This document shows, piece after piece, positions 25,945 through 37,487 of a stretch of DNA of 64,000 bases. The translations under genes and the position numbers were made by a program. The notes under the pieces are model-generated. The model searched no databases. It saw only the letters and a program-made list of their open reading frames with translations, and was not told the origin of the DNA. Each line of letters begins with the position of its first letter. Position 1 is the stretch's first letter. Source of the DNA: Rallus limicola. Lineage: Eukaryota > Chordata > Aves > Gruiformes > Rallidae. The stretch spans positions 6,388,001-6,452,000 of the forward strand of contig JAKCOZ010000008.1 in assembly GCA_022605955.1 (NCBI GenBank), in the 5' to 3' direction.

Positions 25945-26048
25945 ATAATGAATCATTTCAGATCTGACTTAGACATAGTCTTTCTGTATGTGCTAGATAA
26001 TGAATCATTTCAGATCTGACTTAGACATAGTCTTTCTGTATGTACTAG
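25945..26048. repeat. Recent 52-bp tandem duplication
   Basis: Two adjacent 52-bp units, 25945-25996 and 25997-26048, both starting ATAATGAATCATTTCAGATC. They differ at one base only: TGTGCTAG at the end of the first unit, TGTACTAG at the end of the second. No third copy is present. The near identity in otherwise unique intron indicates a young duplication. Confidence 0.95.
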
Positions 26049-26869
26049 ACAAAAGTAAGATTGAATTGCTAAAAGTATATCCCTCTTAACAAATGCCTTA
26101 AGTCCAGTTTGTGGTCAATATACTTAGAAATCAATTTTAAACGTTTTTTCCTTTTATTTCATTTTTCATAATATCCTCTATCTAAAATTCAATAATAGCC
26201 TATCTTACTGAGAAATGTGATATGCATTATAGCTTTCTCGTTAAACTTTTAAATAAGATACCATTAGTATTGATGAATGTAATCCCAGATGGTCACCTAA
26301 TCTTAAAATAGTCATTGATTACACATTCAGAATTTTAGTCTTCCAGCCAAACCAGTATGTGTTGTTAGTGGTCATGAATTTAATATCAAAGGAATTAACA
26401 TCTGTCTTTGGCTGCAGTGTTGTCAATTAGATTTACAAACCAGGGATGAATCAGTGAGTTTCTGTTTCTTTTACCAAAATGCAACTGATTTTACTAAAAA
26501 AAAATAAGATCTTTTGCTTGAGCACAGTCTAGAAGCCCGAAGCTTTCATCTTTTGGAAAAGATTTTGTCTTTGCTAAAGATAATTTCAAAATAGAAATTA
26601 AGAGGCAGAGTGATTCCACAGTATTAATTGATGTACTAGCCTGTACTTGAAGTCACATTAATAGCAGAGATACTCTTGGGATTTTTTTGAATACTAGGAG
26701 CCCCTGTATTCTCATTTAAAATCTGTTTAAGGATGTATTTAAATATACATATATAAAAAAATCTATAATTATAGATTGAAATATTTATTTTTAAATAACA
26801 TTGATTTAAATAAGAACATGGACAAAGTAGAATGATAGACAAAACAGAAAAGCTATTAACGTAATTTTG

Positions 26870-27446
26870 TGTCATGGTTTAAACCCAGCTGGCAGCTATG
26901 CACTGCATGGCTGGGTGCTCATTCACAATGGTGGGATGGGGGAGAGAATCAGAAGAGTAAAAGTGAGAAACCTTGTGGGTTGAGATAAAGACAGCTTAAT
27001 AGGTAAAGCAAAAGCTACACGCACAAGCAGAGCAAAAATATTCCCTGCTTCCCATGAGTGGGCAGGTGTTCAGCCATCTCCAGGAAAGCAGGGCTCCATC
27101 ATGCATAATGGTCACTTGGGAAGACAAACACCATCACTCTGAACAACCTCCCCTCTTTCTTCCTCTTCCCACAGCTTTACGTGCTGAGCATGGCATGATA
27201 TGACATGGAATGTCCCTTTTGGTCAGTTGAGGCCAGCTGTCCTGACCATGTCCCCTCTCAACTCCTTGTGCAGCTCCAGCTACTCACTGGTGGGGTGAGC
27301 AGCAGGAAGGGCCTGGGATCTGTGTAAGCACTGCTCAGCAGGAACAAAAACATCCCTGTGTTATCAGCACTGTTTTCTGCTCAAATGCAAAACACAGCCC
27401 TTATGCTAGCTACAATGTAGCAAATTATCCCAGCAAAATGAGCATG
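26870..27446 (+). mobile_element. Endogenous retrovirus solo LTR, near full length
   Basis: Starts TGTCATGGTTTAAACCCAGC and shares long blocks with the copy at 48.6-49.1 kb: GAGATAAAGACAG, TAATAGGTAAAGCAAAAG, GGTGTTCAGCCATCTCCA, ACTTGGGAAGACAAAC, CATGTCCCCTCTCAACTCC and CCCTGTGTTATCAGCACTGT. It resembles, from memory, ERVL-type LTRs widespread in neoavian birds (the TguLTR5 group). No gag or pol sequence adjoins it, so it is a solo LTR. A possible 5-bp target duplication TTTTG flanks it (26865-26869 and 27447-27451), which puts the end at 27446, two bases past an AGCA. The boundary is therefore tentative. Confidence 0.85.
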
Positions 27447-28879
27447 TTTTGCAGTATTGACATACATATTTTGACTGAAGTCTGCAGATGACATTGTCTT
27501 GAAATCAAAACAGTTATATGTTTATCCTGTTCCATTTGTTAAATGCAACCAGCCACCACTAAGCTTTGCCCAGGGAGGCTGTGCTCTTTCAGGATCAGGC
27601 TGGACCAAGCCCTAAGTCACCTGGTCTGGATTCAGTGATGACCCTGTTTTGTGCAGGAAGGTGAAGCAATGAGATCCTTTCAACCTGGTGTGTCTGTGAG
27701 TCAGTACTGTCACGTCGACAGTATTCCCCTTGACAGTAAGATTCGTGAGATTAAAAAAAAATTGAAACAATTCCCAGGAAAGAAAAAATGTCTGCTCAAT
27801 TTTCCAGTTTCATAAAGTAGCAAACGATACATAAATATTCCTTAAACTGTTCTCAATGGTATTATTAGTTATTTTCTTTTATGTTCACTCAGATCCTTGA
27901 TCTCCAAATGTTTCTGTATCTTTATCTTACCTTCTGCCTCTCCAGATAAATGAACAGATAAAATTCTTATTGTAATCAGATTTAGTTGGAAGAAGTTCTG
28001 AAATTTTTGTGCACTGGAAAATGAGGAAAATCAGAAGGAAGTGTATAAGCTCTGACTGAAGATTCACAATTACTCCTTATTATGCTTAAATAGTCAAACA
28101 GCCTGGCCAGATCTGGAAACCAATTACTCTCAAATGTGAGAAGGAAAAAAATAAATCTGCTTTTTCAGTTATTCTGCATAATTCTGTCTCTGTCAGCAGC
28201 GCACACTGAATATTAATTAAATTTTGCTTAAAGTAGACAAGTTGGAAAAAATTGAGTGACTTGGAAAAAATAAAACTTGCAGCGGTGGGTAAGACTTCCA
28301 ACAGCTTTTTAATTTAAAATGGCAAGTTCCTGGTTGGAAGGATCTTACACACAAATGAAAAGTATAACTGTAACATTCTGAAATAGTTTCAGTCTTGGAA
28401 AAACCTTTTTGCATTGTGCATTCGCTCAGATTGCTTGTGATTCAAGTATGTGAGGAGCGTGTGATGGCTTTTTTGTTTTGCTTTTTTTTCGTAAGTGGAA
28501 AAACCCCAAATAGGTCAAAATCTTAAAAATAGGTCACTCCAATGACAAATTCAAATGTCAGTACCTGTGGCACAGGACAACGTGGAGCAATGGCAAATGG
28601 TCTAAAACCAGAGCAAACGAGTTTAAAAACTGTCCCATGGAGAATATTTGCTCATCTCAAATGCCTGTACAAAAATGATCTTGAAGCTGGAGGGTGTTCT
28701 GTGCTGCAGGAGCTCCAGAGCTGCTTGTCACATTTCAGAGAACCAGTGCAAACACATCAGAATTTAATTTTCTTCCACAATCTTTCACTTTCACTGTGCA
28801 GGCAATATCATTAACTTTATATTTAAGTAGCAACCTTTATCTAGCAGGCACCTAAAGTGCTTATCGCTTCTGAACTTGA

Positions 28880-28946
28880 TGAAAATACCATTAAAGTCAG
28901 TGGAACTTTTTCGATTGACTTTTAAAATGGACTTTTGGATCTGCTC
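28880..28946. repeat. Fossil palindromic sauropsid repeat
   Basis: The order CCATTAAAGTCAGTGG, CGATTGACTTTTAAAATGG, CTTTTGGATCTGC is an imperfect palindrome. It closely resembles a repeat I recall as common in turtle, crocodile and bird DNA (cattgaagtcaatgg ... cccattgacttcaatggg, then ctttggatcagg). This copy is short and diverged. The family name is not certain to me. Confidence 0.45.
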
Positions 28947-30419
28947 TTGTCTACCTATCACACAAATGTAATAAAGTCATCTCCGTAGTGTGACAGCAGC
29001 AGTCAGGTGGACAATGAATGAGGCAGTGTGCTGCCAGGATTTTCAGCAGGATCTCGTAAAGGATAGATTTATCAATGTTTTTAGAGGCTCATCGGTGCTA
29101 TAAGTGAGCTTTTAGGTTTGCAGGTTGTTTGCACCTTCGTGAACATTAGTTATCTTGCTTCCCATGGTATTCCTTCTCTTTAAGGACAGCCATGATGGAG
29201 ACTTCTAACAGCTCACAATCATCATGTTATTTTCTGTAGCATTTTGGGTGTGATTTACTTGGCCCTGGTGTGCTGTCAGCTTTTAGAGGTTCTAATTGCT
29301 GTCTACAGCATTTTTATCTTAAAGCTATTTTAAAAGTACATTTTCCTCTAGTGGAAAGCTTCCTTAATATGACCTTCAGCTGCTTCTTGTGGATGCTGAG
29401 GCAAAAACTGATTCAAGTTCTTGTCACTGTGAGCTTCTCCTGAACATGGCTTCTTTTAAGACTCTTCCTTCATTGTTTGTGCTGACGTGTGTGAACATGG
29501 TGTGTTTAACGTGTTTTGGAGGCTGAGAGTAAGCTTCTCCCATGTGGGGAGTTGGGATTTGATGGATACTGCTCCTACCCATACCAGCTGTTCCCTCTTT
29601 TGGGATTTATGAGGAGCAATTAAGGAATAATATGAACAGCGCCTTTGCACCCCTCCCTGGTCTTCACTGGCTGTTTTGGCCAGACCCACAGAGTAGAGAA
29701 AATAAGTAACTGATGCACTGGGCTAAGTGGATCTGAATCTCAGTGTTCCCTACATATTTCCTTGTCTCTGTAATGTCCTCTGGGGGTGGCTGTGCCAGAA
29801 ACGGTGGTCTAACAAATTTGGCTCAACGGCTTGAAATCCCATTCAAGTTCTGACAGAGGTTTTATGACTTTATGTTGTCCAATCCTGTGAAAATTGACCT
29901 TTTTCTAAATTTAGTAGGAAGAAGAGGCGATACCTGTTATTGGATCAGCTGAGGGAAGGCTTGCTTGTTTTCATGCTGTATCATTCAGTAACATAAACTG
30001 TTATACACCTTGATTGTTTATTTGTCTATATGTTTAGATCATTTAAAGCTGCAGTGGACCTACCAGCTGTAGTCCTTACTGATACCATGCAATCCTCATG
30101 CAATCTGAAGATACACCTGGCTCTTTCAGTTTCTTTTAATGCTTTGATTTTCAGTCCTCAGTAAGATAGGAAAGCCCAAGCTGACAGAAGTAAGTTTGTG
30201 ACTTTTTCTAGCACATGATGCCAGTGCTCCTTTATTTTTGTCGGGGATGTCTTGAGTCAGCAGCACAATCAGTAACAGAAGATTAGTGACAGTGGTATAA
30301 TGAAGATCTTAAAAGACATGGTATTAATGTGGTTTTAACTCATCAAAATGTGCTTGAGGTTAAGGGCAGATCGTTGTTAGCAATGTAACCTTTTGTTGTA
30401 GGTTATGGTCAGATTGTGT

Positions 30420-30448
30420 AATTAATTTACACATTAAGTAAATTAATT
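30420..30448. repeat. Perfect 11-bp inverted repeat, 7-nt loop
   Basis: AATTAATTTAC (30420-30430) and its exact reverse complement GTAAATTAATT (30438-30448) flank the loop ACATTAA. It is very AT-rich, so chance formation is plausible. No transposon ends or target duplication were recognised. Confidence 0.8.
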
Positions 30449-31732
30449 ATTATTTAAGTATAGGCCTTTATACTTTGTTGTATGGTTTATATTTGCCATG
30501 TGCCTGTGAATGTTGGTCAAAGCTGAAGAGTCTTTTCTTGAAAAACGTTGTGCTTTCTTAAGCTGGCATTGTACCAGGAAAGCTAAGGTCACTATAATCC
30601 TTGAAGAATTTTCTTGAAATAGTGTAAATATACTGTAGTTAGACTTAAATTAGGAAATGGAAGTGACTCTTTCCATTTTAGTAGTGAGTATGTGGCTGTT
30701 TCTTTGTTCATTTTTCTGTAAACTGGTCATGTATCTTTTAAGAAGTCTGTTGGAAGAACGTTAGACAATTTAGATCAGTCTCATTTTTGTGATGGTTCGT
30801 TTTTCCATGTGCCTCAGTCTCAAGCCATATATAATATATATAATGCTGTACTTGAGGTTCTGGAGTCTCAATGATCCCTAAACTTACTGCAGAGATCCCC
30901 AAGTGACAGGATAGCATATGTGAGTCATACCTTTCAAGAGTCCTACAAAGGTGGTTTGAAATTTGACTATATATTATTAATATACTTAATATATATTTAA
31001 TATTGTAAATGATACAGGAAAGTTGTTCTCTATGAGCAACACCCATTTTTTATTAATTTTTTTTTAATATTAAATGTTCAGTTGGACTATTTAATGGAAA
31101 AATTCTGGGTTATTTCATAATGTATTATTAGGCCTAATTATTCAGTTTAGTAAAAGAGGAGGAGGATTTGGAGTGGATGGTTGGCAAGACTTCCACACAG
31201 GAAGCTTAGAAACAATTAAGTTAGTACATAGACACATAAAAGAAAAAAACATAGTGATTAAATTAAAAGTTTGGTTTGCAACACCTTGAAAAATGTAAAA
31301 TCCAGTCCTCCCCAAAAGGGCAGACACTTAAAGTGAGAAAGGAAACTTATGTCAATAGTACTTCTCATCAGCAGAATTTCACTGAGACTCTCAGCTGTGG
31401 TATTCATTACAGCAGCCATCTGCTTTGGCAGTGCCATAATTTCTTTTTTCAGTATCTCAGATGAAATTAAAATCATCATACAGTGAACAGTTCTAGGAAA
31501 GTAAAAAATTGAAATGTGAGCTTGATATTAAACTTACTGTAGCTCATTGCAATTTAGGTTCTGTTTGTATAGTATTCCAAAAATAGAACAACATTAACAG
31601 TTTTGAATATTCAGGGAAAGGCTGTATATTTGGGGTTTTTTTTGCTTATATTAGTGTTCCAGTAATTTTTGCAACCTTAGAGTGAAACAGGATTTTCGAA
31701 CTTGTAAATCTGACAAACTAATGGGGAGAAAC

Positions 31733-32134
31733 ACAGAATCACAGAATCTTAGGGGCCGGAAGGGACCTCAAGAGATCATCGGGTCCAACCCCCCTGCCAA
31801 AGCAGGCTCCCTATCTCATATTGCATAGATAGGCATCCAGACGAGACTTGAATATCTCCAGAGAAGGAGACTCCACCACCTCCCTGGGCAGCCTATTCCA
31901 CTGCTCCGTCACCCTCACTGTGAAAAAGTTCATCCGCATGTTGGTGCGGAACTTCCTGTGCTCCAGCTTACAGCCATTGCCCCTAGTCCTGTCCCCCCAG
32001 ACCACTGAAAATGGGCTGGCCAATTCCCCCTGCATCCCAAGTCTAAGATATTTATAAACACTAATTAGGTCCCCCCTAAGTCTTCTTTTCTCCAGGCTGA
32101 ACAGACCCAGCTCACTCAGCCTTTCCTCAATCAG
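31733..32134 (-). mobile_element. CR1 LINE 3' fragment (J-like), antisense
   Basis: The + strand starts ACAGAATCACAGAATC, the reversed 3' repeat, then 'GGAAGGGACCTCAAGAGATC' and 'GTCCAACCCCCCTGCC'. The minus-strand open frame 31811-32035 keeps the ORF2 C-terminus, with [20 protein letters not shown] and FKSRLDAYL. It is the best preserved CR1 coding remnant here and resembles CR1 J-type families. It is 5'-truncated near 32134, where the match stops just after AGCCTTTCCTCAATCAG. Confidence 0.94.
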
Positions 32135-34446
32135 CCAAGGTCACAGGGAGCTCCCACTCTCTTCCCTATTACTGATATCCAGTGAGACATCATTCTTATT
32201 TCTGCTTTTTACTGCATTTCTTAATAGTCTTAAGCTTCCAAGTATTTGTGTTTATCCTAGTAATTTCCTGTCATGTTCTTCCAGGGAGCATTCTCAAATT
32301 CCTGCTGCCTTTTTGTGTGTATACCTCCAGAACCAGAACCCTTTAGTACAAAGCTATCTGAGAAATCCCATCCCCTCCTTTTTTCTTTTCTTTTTTTTTT
32401 TTTTTTTTCATTTTTCTACTTTTCTGGCTTTTCTCTTCTTACATCCAACTTGTTTCGAGTTCAGGAGACTTCAACTTTCTGTTTCTTAATCCCATCCTCT
32501 TCCTAATAAAATTATGCATTCTCTTACTCAATTTTCCTTTTCTTTGTGTCTTTCCCTAAGACATAAATTTCCCTTTTCAAGTGTGTATTTCTTCAGCTCA
32601 AAAAATCCTCACGTAATTCCTATTCGATCTCCTTCAGTATTTTACCTCTTCTAACAATTAGTAACATCTACTTTCCTTCTTACTTGTTGTATAGTTTTGT
32701 TGTATAGTTTTATAGTTTTATGGGTAAATCAGTTATTAGAATACTAGGAAATGTGAGACAAGTATGTTGCAGCAAAAAAATGGGAATTCTGAGCACAGTT
32801 TCTTGTGTTTTGACTATACTGTGAGCCTGGAGCATGCTTAGGAAGTGATAAAATGTGAGAAGACAACTGACTCCAGATCTTCTTTGCTCATTTTGCTAGT
32901 TGTATCTCAGGTTTAGAGGTGTTGGGTAGAATATATATACATTGGATGTATCTTCTGACGGACTAGAAAGATGATCTTGTTCATGCCCTGTGCAGAAAGA
33001 TGGCCTGAATTGGAAGTGTAGCTCAATTCATTTGAATTCCTGTAAAGTGCTTGCCATTGTAATGGTGTATCAAAAAAGTCTGAGACTACAGAAAGATCCT
33101 GTGTATAGAAATGAGTTTAAATAATATGCAGAGTGAAAAATGAGTACAGTAGATGCTGGCAGCTAAATTTGGTCCTCATTTCCACTCTTAGGTCTAATCA
33201 AGTGCTCCAAATGGGTAGCTATTACCAATAGTGGCTAGCATATCTATTAATCTATACGTTTACTAACCTTAAATAATGGAAATGAAAAGTAATTAATAAG
33301 CTATATCTCTTTCAGAAATGTTTGAGGTTCTTTTTTTTTTCTTTTTAACCTTGAGATGGTATGTATGGTAGTATATTAAATTAGCATAAAATGTTACGAT
33401 CGTTGCAAGTGATATATGGTCATGTGTTCTCTTACAATGCCTCAAGAATAATGAGTGGTAATTGGTTCAAGACATTGATTAAAGAGCTATTGAGTAAATT
33501 TGAGATGTAGTTTACTATACAAATGGCAAGTTCCATCTCTGTTTTTTTTACTACTTTATTACTCTAAACTGAAAATATTTCCTCAAAGTATGGCTGGACA
33601 TAAATATAGCACTTTGTGTGGTTATTCAGTCAAACTGTGGAAAAAAATCCTTCATTAAGTTTACCAATGTGGTGCTAGGCATTGCCACCAAACTGAGGTT
33701 AAAAGAAAGGGAACCTCTTGGAAATGACATACTAATCCTTCATATATTTTAAAATAGTTTGAAAATATTTTTTTTCTTGCTTTTAGCTGAGGAAAAGATA
33801 TAGAATGTACTGTACATAAAAAGATTCTCAGAAATTTGTGTTTCTGACATGTTTCTCTTTTATTTATAAGATTTTTTTTTTTCTGTATTATCCCTACAAG
33901 GTATAAATTCCAATATGCCAGAGGAATCACATCATTAACTGGAAGTGTCATCACATGTTTGAAAATGTTATAATCAATAATTTAAATGTTTGGCATAAAA
34001 TGCTTTTCCAGCTAGTGTTCTGCATATAGAAGAACAGTTTCTTGAATAACATTTGCCTTGCATTGTTTTTGAGCAGCATATTAAATGACAGCACTGTATT
34101 AGGCAGTGTTTGCTCTAATAATAATCATAGAAAGAGAAATCACTCTTTATCCATACTTACTAAAGATTACATTGAAGCGTCTTAAGAAAGGTGGAAAGAG
34201 ATGGATTATCCTAAAGCCTCTGTGCACATCTGCATGAAGTCACTATGGCACAGAGTCTGTTGCTGTGCCTTCTCACAGAAGGGTGCAAAAGTAGTAGTTA
34301 AGATTCTGAAAGAAAGGGAGAGTTGTATTGATGTATCTCTCTCCTGACAGTCTCCATTGCATGTTTTATGCTTTCCATGAATTTTAAAAAAAATTTCCAA
34401 GCAGTTTTGCTCATCTCTGCTTACGATGTGTAAAGGAAGATCCTGG

Positions 34447-34620
34447 AATGATCCAGGGAGACTGATGTGCTATCTCATAAGAAGAGCTAAAAATGCTTGG
34501 TTTGTGTTGTAAAACGATGGGGTAAGAAAGTGTTTTATATGCTTAAAGGACAGCGTTGCCTTGAGAACAAATAAATAATGCAAGCTATAAAGTAGAAGAG
34601 TAAGTAAGAAGTGTTAACTT
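34447..34620 (+). repeat. Possible very old CR1 remnant
   Basis: 'AATGATCCAGGGAGACTGA', 'GCTATCTCATAAGAAGAGC' and 'TAAAAATGCTTGGTTTGT' follow in order the CR1 motif ctgccttatgaagagaggctaaaagaactgggtttgtt. The rest is too decayed to place. If real, it is an old CR1-L-like fossil in sense orientation. Evidence is motif resemblance only. Confidence 0.35.
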
Positions 34621-36804
34621 CCAGAGTAGCAGGGTCTTGGGCCAGTCTTCTGGTAGCAGAGTTAAGACAGCAACCTACTCAGTTTGAGGGGCACATTTGA
34701 TCAGACTCTGCATGAGCTTCTGGAAGCGTGTTGTGTGTAACAGCAGTGGAATACATTTGATAGAGAAAAGGTCCTTTTAAATCTTACTGCTCAGTAGTTA
34801 TGGTGCAGTTAACAACCAATAGTCAACCAGTGACTAAAAAAAAAACAATCCTAACTTTATAGAATTTTTAAAAAAACCTGATGGCTAAATAATTTCAGAG
34901 CCAAACTGAACATAACTCAAAGAAAAAAAAAATCTGTAATGAAAGCAGAAGAATTATATACTGTGAAGTATGTGGACTGGGTGATAAATGAGAAGATTTC
35001 CATGTCTAATTGCATTTGATCCCTTTGATCTTCAAATTCTGATATATTTCCCCCTGACAATTTTCTTCTTTCAACTGCCTTGCATTCCTTTATTTCTAGT
35101 TCTACACAAAACACTCATGCCCATCTCTGCACAGTTCATCCATAATCTATTACCTTTACCTTTTTTCTTTTTCTTTTTTTTTTCCCTTAAAAATTCTACT
35201 GTTAAATATTTAACACCCAGTACCAATCCCCATTGGAATCAGGTAACAAATGTTTGTGAGCAAACATTTCTGATATTGGAATAAAATTTCTGGAGCTCTG
35301 GACTGGTGGATTCCTGTCCTACCCACTGTATTCACGGACATAGAAGAGACCCTTGTTACTTCTAGGGAATTTCAGACAAAAAAAATTCCTGCAATACTTT
35401 CCAACTTGACTGTGTTGCTCAAGTCAAAGGTTTCAGTAGCTTAAATGATACAAAAGTAACAAGTAGTAGTGTGAACTCTGTACTAGGGATTTTTTCCTCC
35501 ATCTCAGGTTTTGGCAGTGGATGAAAGAGACTGTATAAGAGTCAGTTGAACCCAATCAATAGACTCAAAATGCACAAAGATACCTGAGCAGATTAAATAA
35601 GTTTGGAATCAAAGCTAACTCAGTAACAAACTTTAATGTAGACAGTGAAATGCCATATCCATAAGAGGACACTGAAACCTGCTATCTAGATCTTATCTTG
35701 GATACGAAGAGACATTAATCTAGAAATATGAGTAGAATTTGAGGAGCGTCCTCTCATTCTAACTTTTTAATCACTTATAAAGATTGCATTTACTCTGTTG
35801 TCTTCTAATGATGTATTTCAAAGTGCTTTAATAATATACAGCAGTGTATTTCTGTCATGGATTTGCTATATTGGTTTTGTGCTCTGGGAACTGTTGTGTT
35901 TCTCTCAGATCTTCCTTTCTCATGTTACTTCATGCCATCTCTGCTTTGGAATAAAGAGAAAGGAATCAGCTGCTGGGAAAGGGTAGTGGTGAGCACCTGA
36001 TAGTGCATCTCATGGCCCTTACACATAGTGTGGATGTGAAGACTGAAAACTTCCTTGACAGGCTGGAAATGCTGTTGTGATCCCTTTGCATAACTACAAC
36101 ATTTTAGCATTACTTGTCTAGCAGTTACTGTTAGTCTGTTGAGGCATGTGGTTAGCTGGGCTTCTGCAGCATGGGCTGTCACTTGCTGTGCAAAGGTTGC
36201 TAGGCAGAGACCCTTGGCTAAGCACTGGAAGCAGCGGGGAGGTGGAATGTCATGGCTAAATCATTTCATACTACAAAAAGGCAGATACTCTGGAGTCAGT
36301 GTGCATCTTCCATGGTGGGCTCTCCTGAAAGCTGTCTCCAAAAGGGCTGCATTGCTTTGTGCTCCTGCCTTATTCCCCTGTTACACTCTCATATGTTATT
36401 AGGTATTATTGCAGGCTCCATTAGGTGTTGTTCCAAAGTGCTGTAGGACGTTAAATTGATCAAAGTTTTTGGGTTTATTCTCTTTTCATTTCCTGCTCCT
36501 GAAAAATGTGATATCTCTAGTTCCACATATGGCAACGAAAACTTGTAGTGGCACAGTAATTTTGACAAAATAAGAACTGCTTAATGTAGTGAAGCACAGG
36601 CTCTGTTCTGCCTTTTGTTCACTTGCTTTGGATTAGGAAATATAATATTCTAGAGGACAATATTTTGTATTGATTTTTACAAAACCAATAAATTAAAAAT
36701 AAGTTGACAGTAGAGGGAATTCTATTGCAATCTTCATAGAAATTGTTGGAAGACATAAAACCTTAAAATGAAGAAATGTGTATAAGCAATCACTGTTGAC
36801 TACA

Positions 36805-36830
36805 TCATTATGAATGATCATTATGAATGA
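36805..36830. repeat. Two perfect 13-bp tandem units
   Basis: TCATTATGAATGA occurs twice head to tail (36805-36817 and 36818-36830) without mismatch. It is a small local duplication in unique intron sequence. Confidence 0.9.
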
Positions 36831-37205
36831 TAAGCTTATGATATAAACTACCTTCTTAGTACTGAACGTCTATTTTTATTTGTGACTTCCTGCACATAAA
36901 AATGATCTGTATTGTTTAGAGAAGTGTCAGAAAGGCAGAATCTTTCAGAGAAGTCCTAAAATATGCTTTTCATTTCTCTTCTGCTTGTCTCCAGGTTAGT
37001 CTTCTACTCATCATACTTCCTGGCTCTTACTGATGCAGCAGATGCAGTAAAAACTGTTGTACTGTACTAATTGCAGTGGATTTAACTAAAGCTTCTCTGT
37101 GGTATTTGGTTGGTGTGAAGTCACTATTAAATAAAATATCTACTATGTGTAGTACTCTCGGAAAAATTAAGTTGACCAAGATCTAGAATAGTACAAGTGA
37201 AGGCG

Positions 37206-37487
37206 CCAATCTGCCTTTAGTGGCCAGTGATAGAACTCGAGGGAACAGCATGAAGTTTAGTTTGGATGTTAGGAAGAGGCTCTTTACTGAGAGGGTGGTC
37301 GGGCACTGAACAGGCTCCCCAGGGAACTGCTCACAGCACCGAGCTTGGCTGAGTTCAAGAAGCATCTGGACGATGCACTCAGTGCCCTGCTCTGACTTGA
37401 CTGGTCCTGTGTGGAGCCAGGAGTTGGACTCAATGATCCTTATGGGTCCCTTCCAACTCGGGATGTTCTGTGATTCTATGATTCTAA
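37206..37487 (+). mobile_element. CR1 LINE 3' end, sense
   Basis: Matches the CR1 3' region continuously: 'GGCCAGTGATAGAACTCGAG', 'TTGGATGTTAGGAAGAGGCT', 'CAGGCTCCCCAGGGAACTG', 'GGAGTTGGACTCAATGATCC', 'CCCTTCCAACTCGGGATG', ending GATTCTATGATTCTA. It belongs to the same general subfamily as the 9.4-kb copy, with which it shares the 'GTGTGGAGCCAGGAGTTGGA' block, but is longer at the 5' side. No intact reading frame. Confidence 0.94.
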
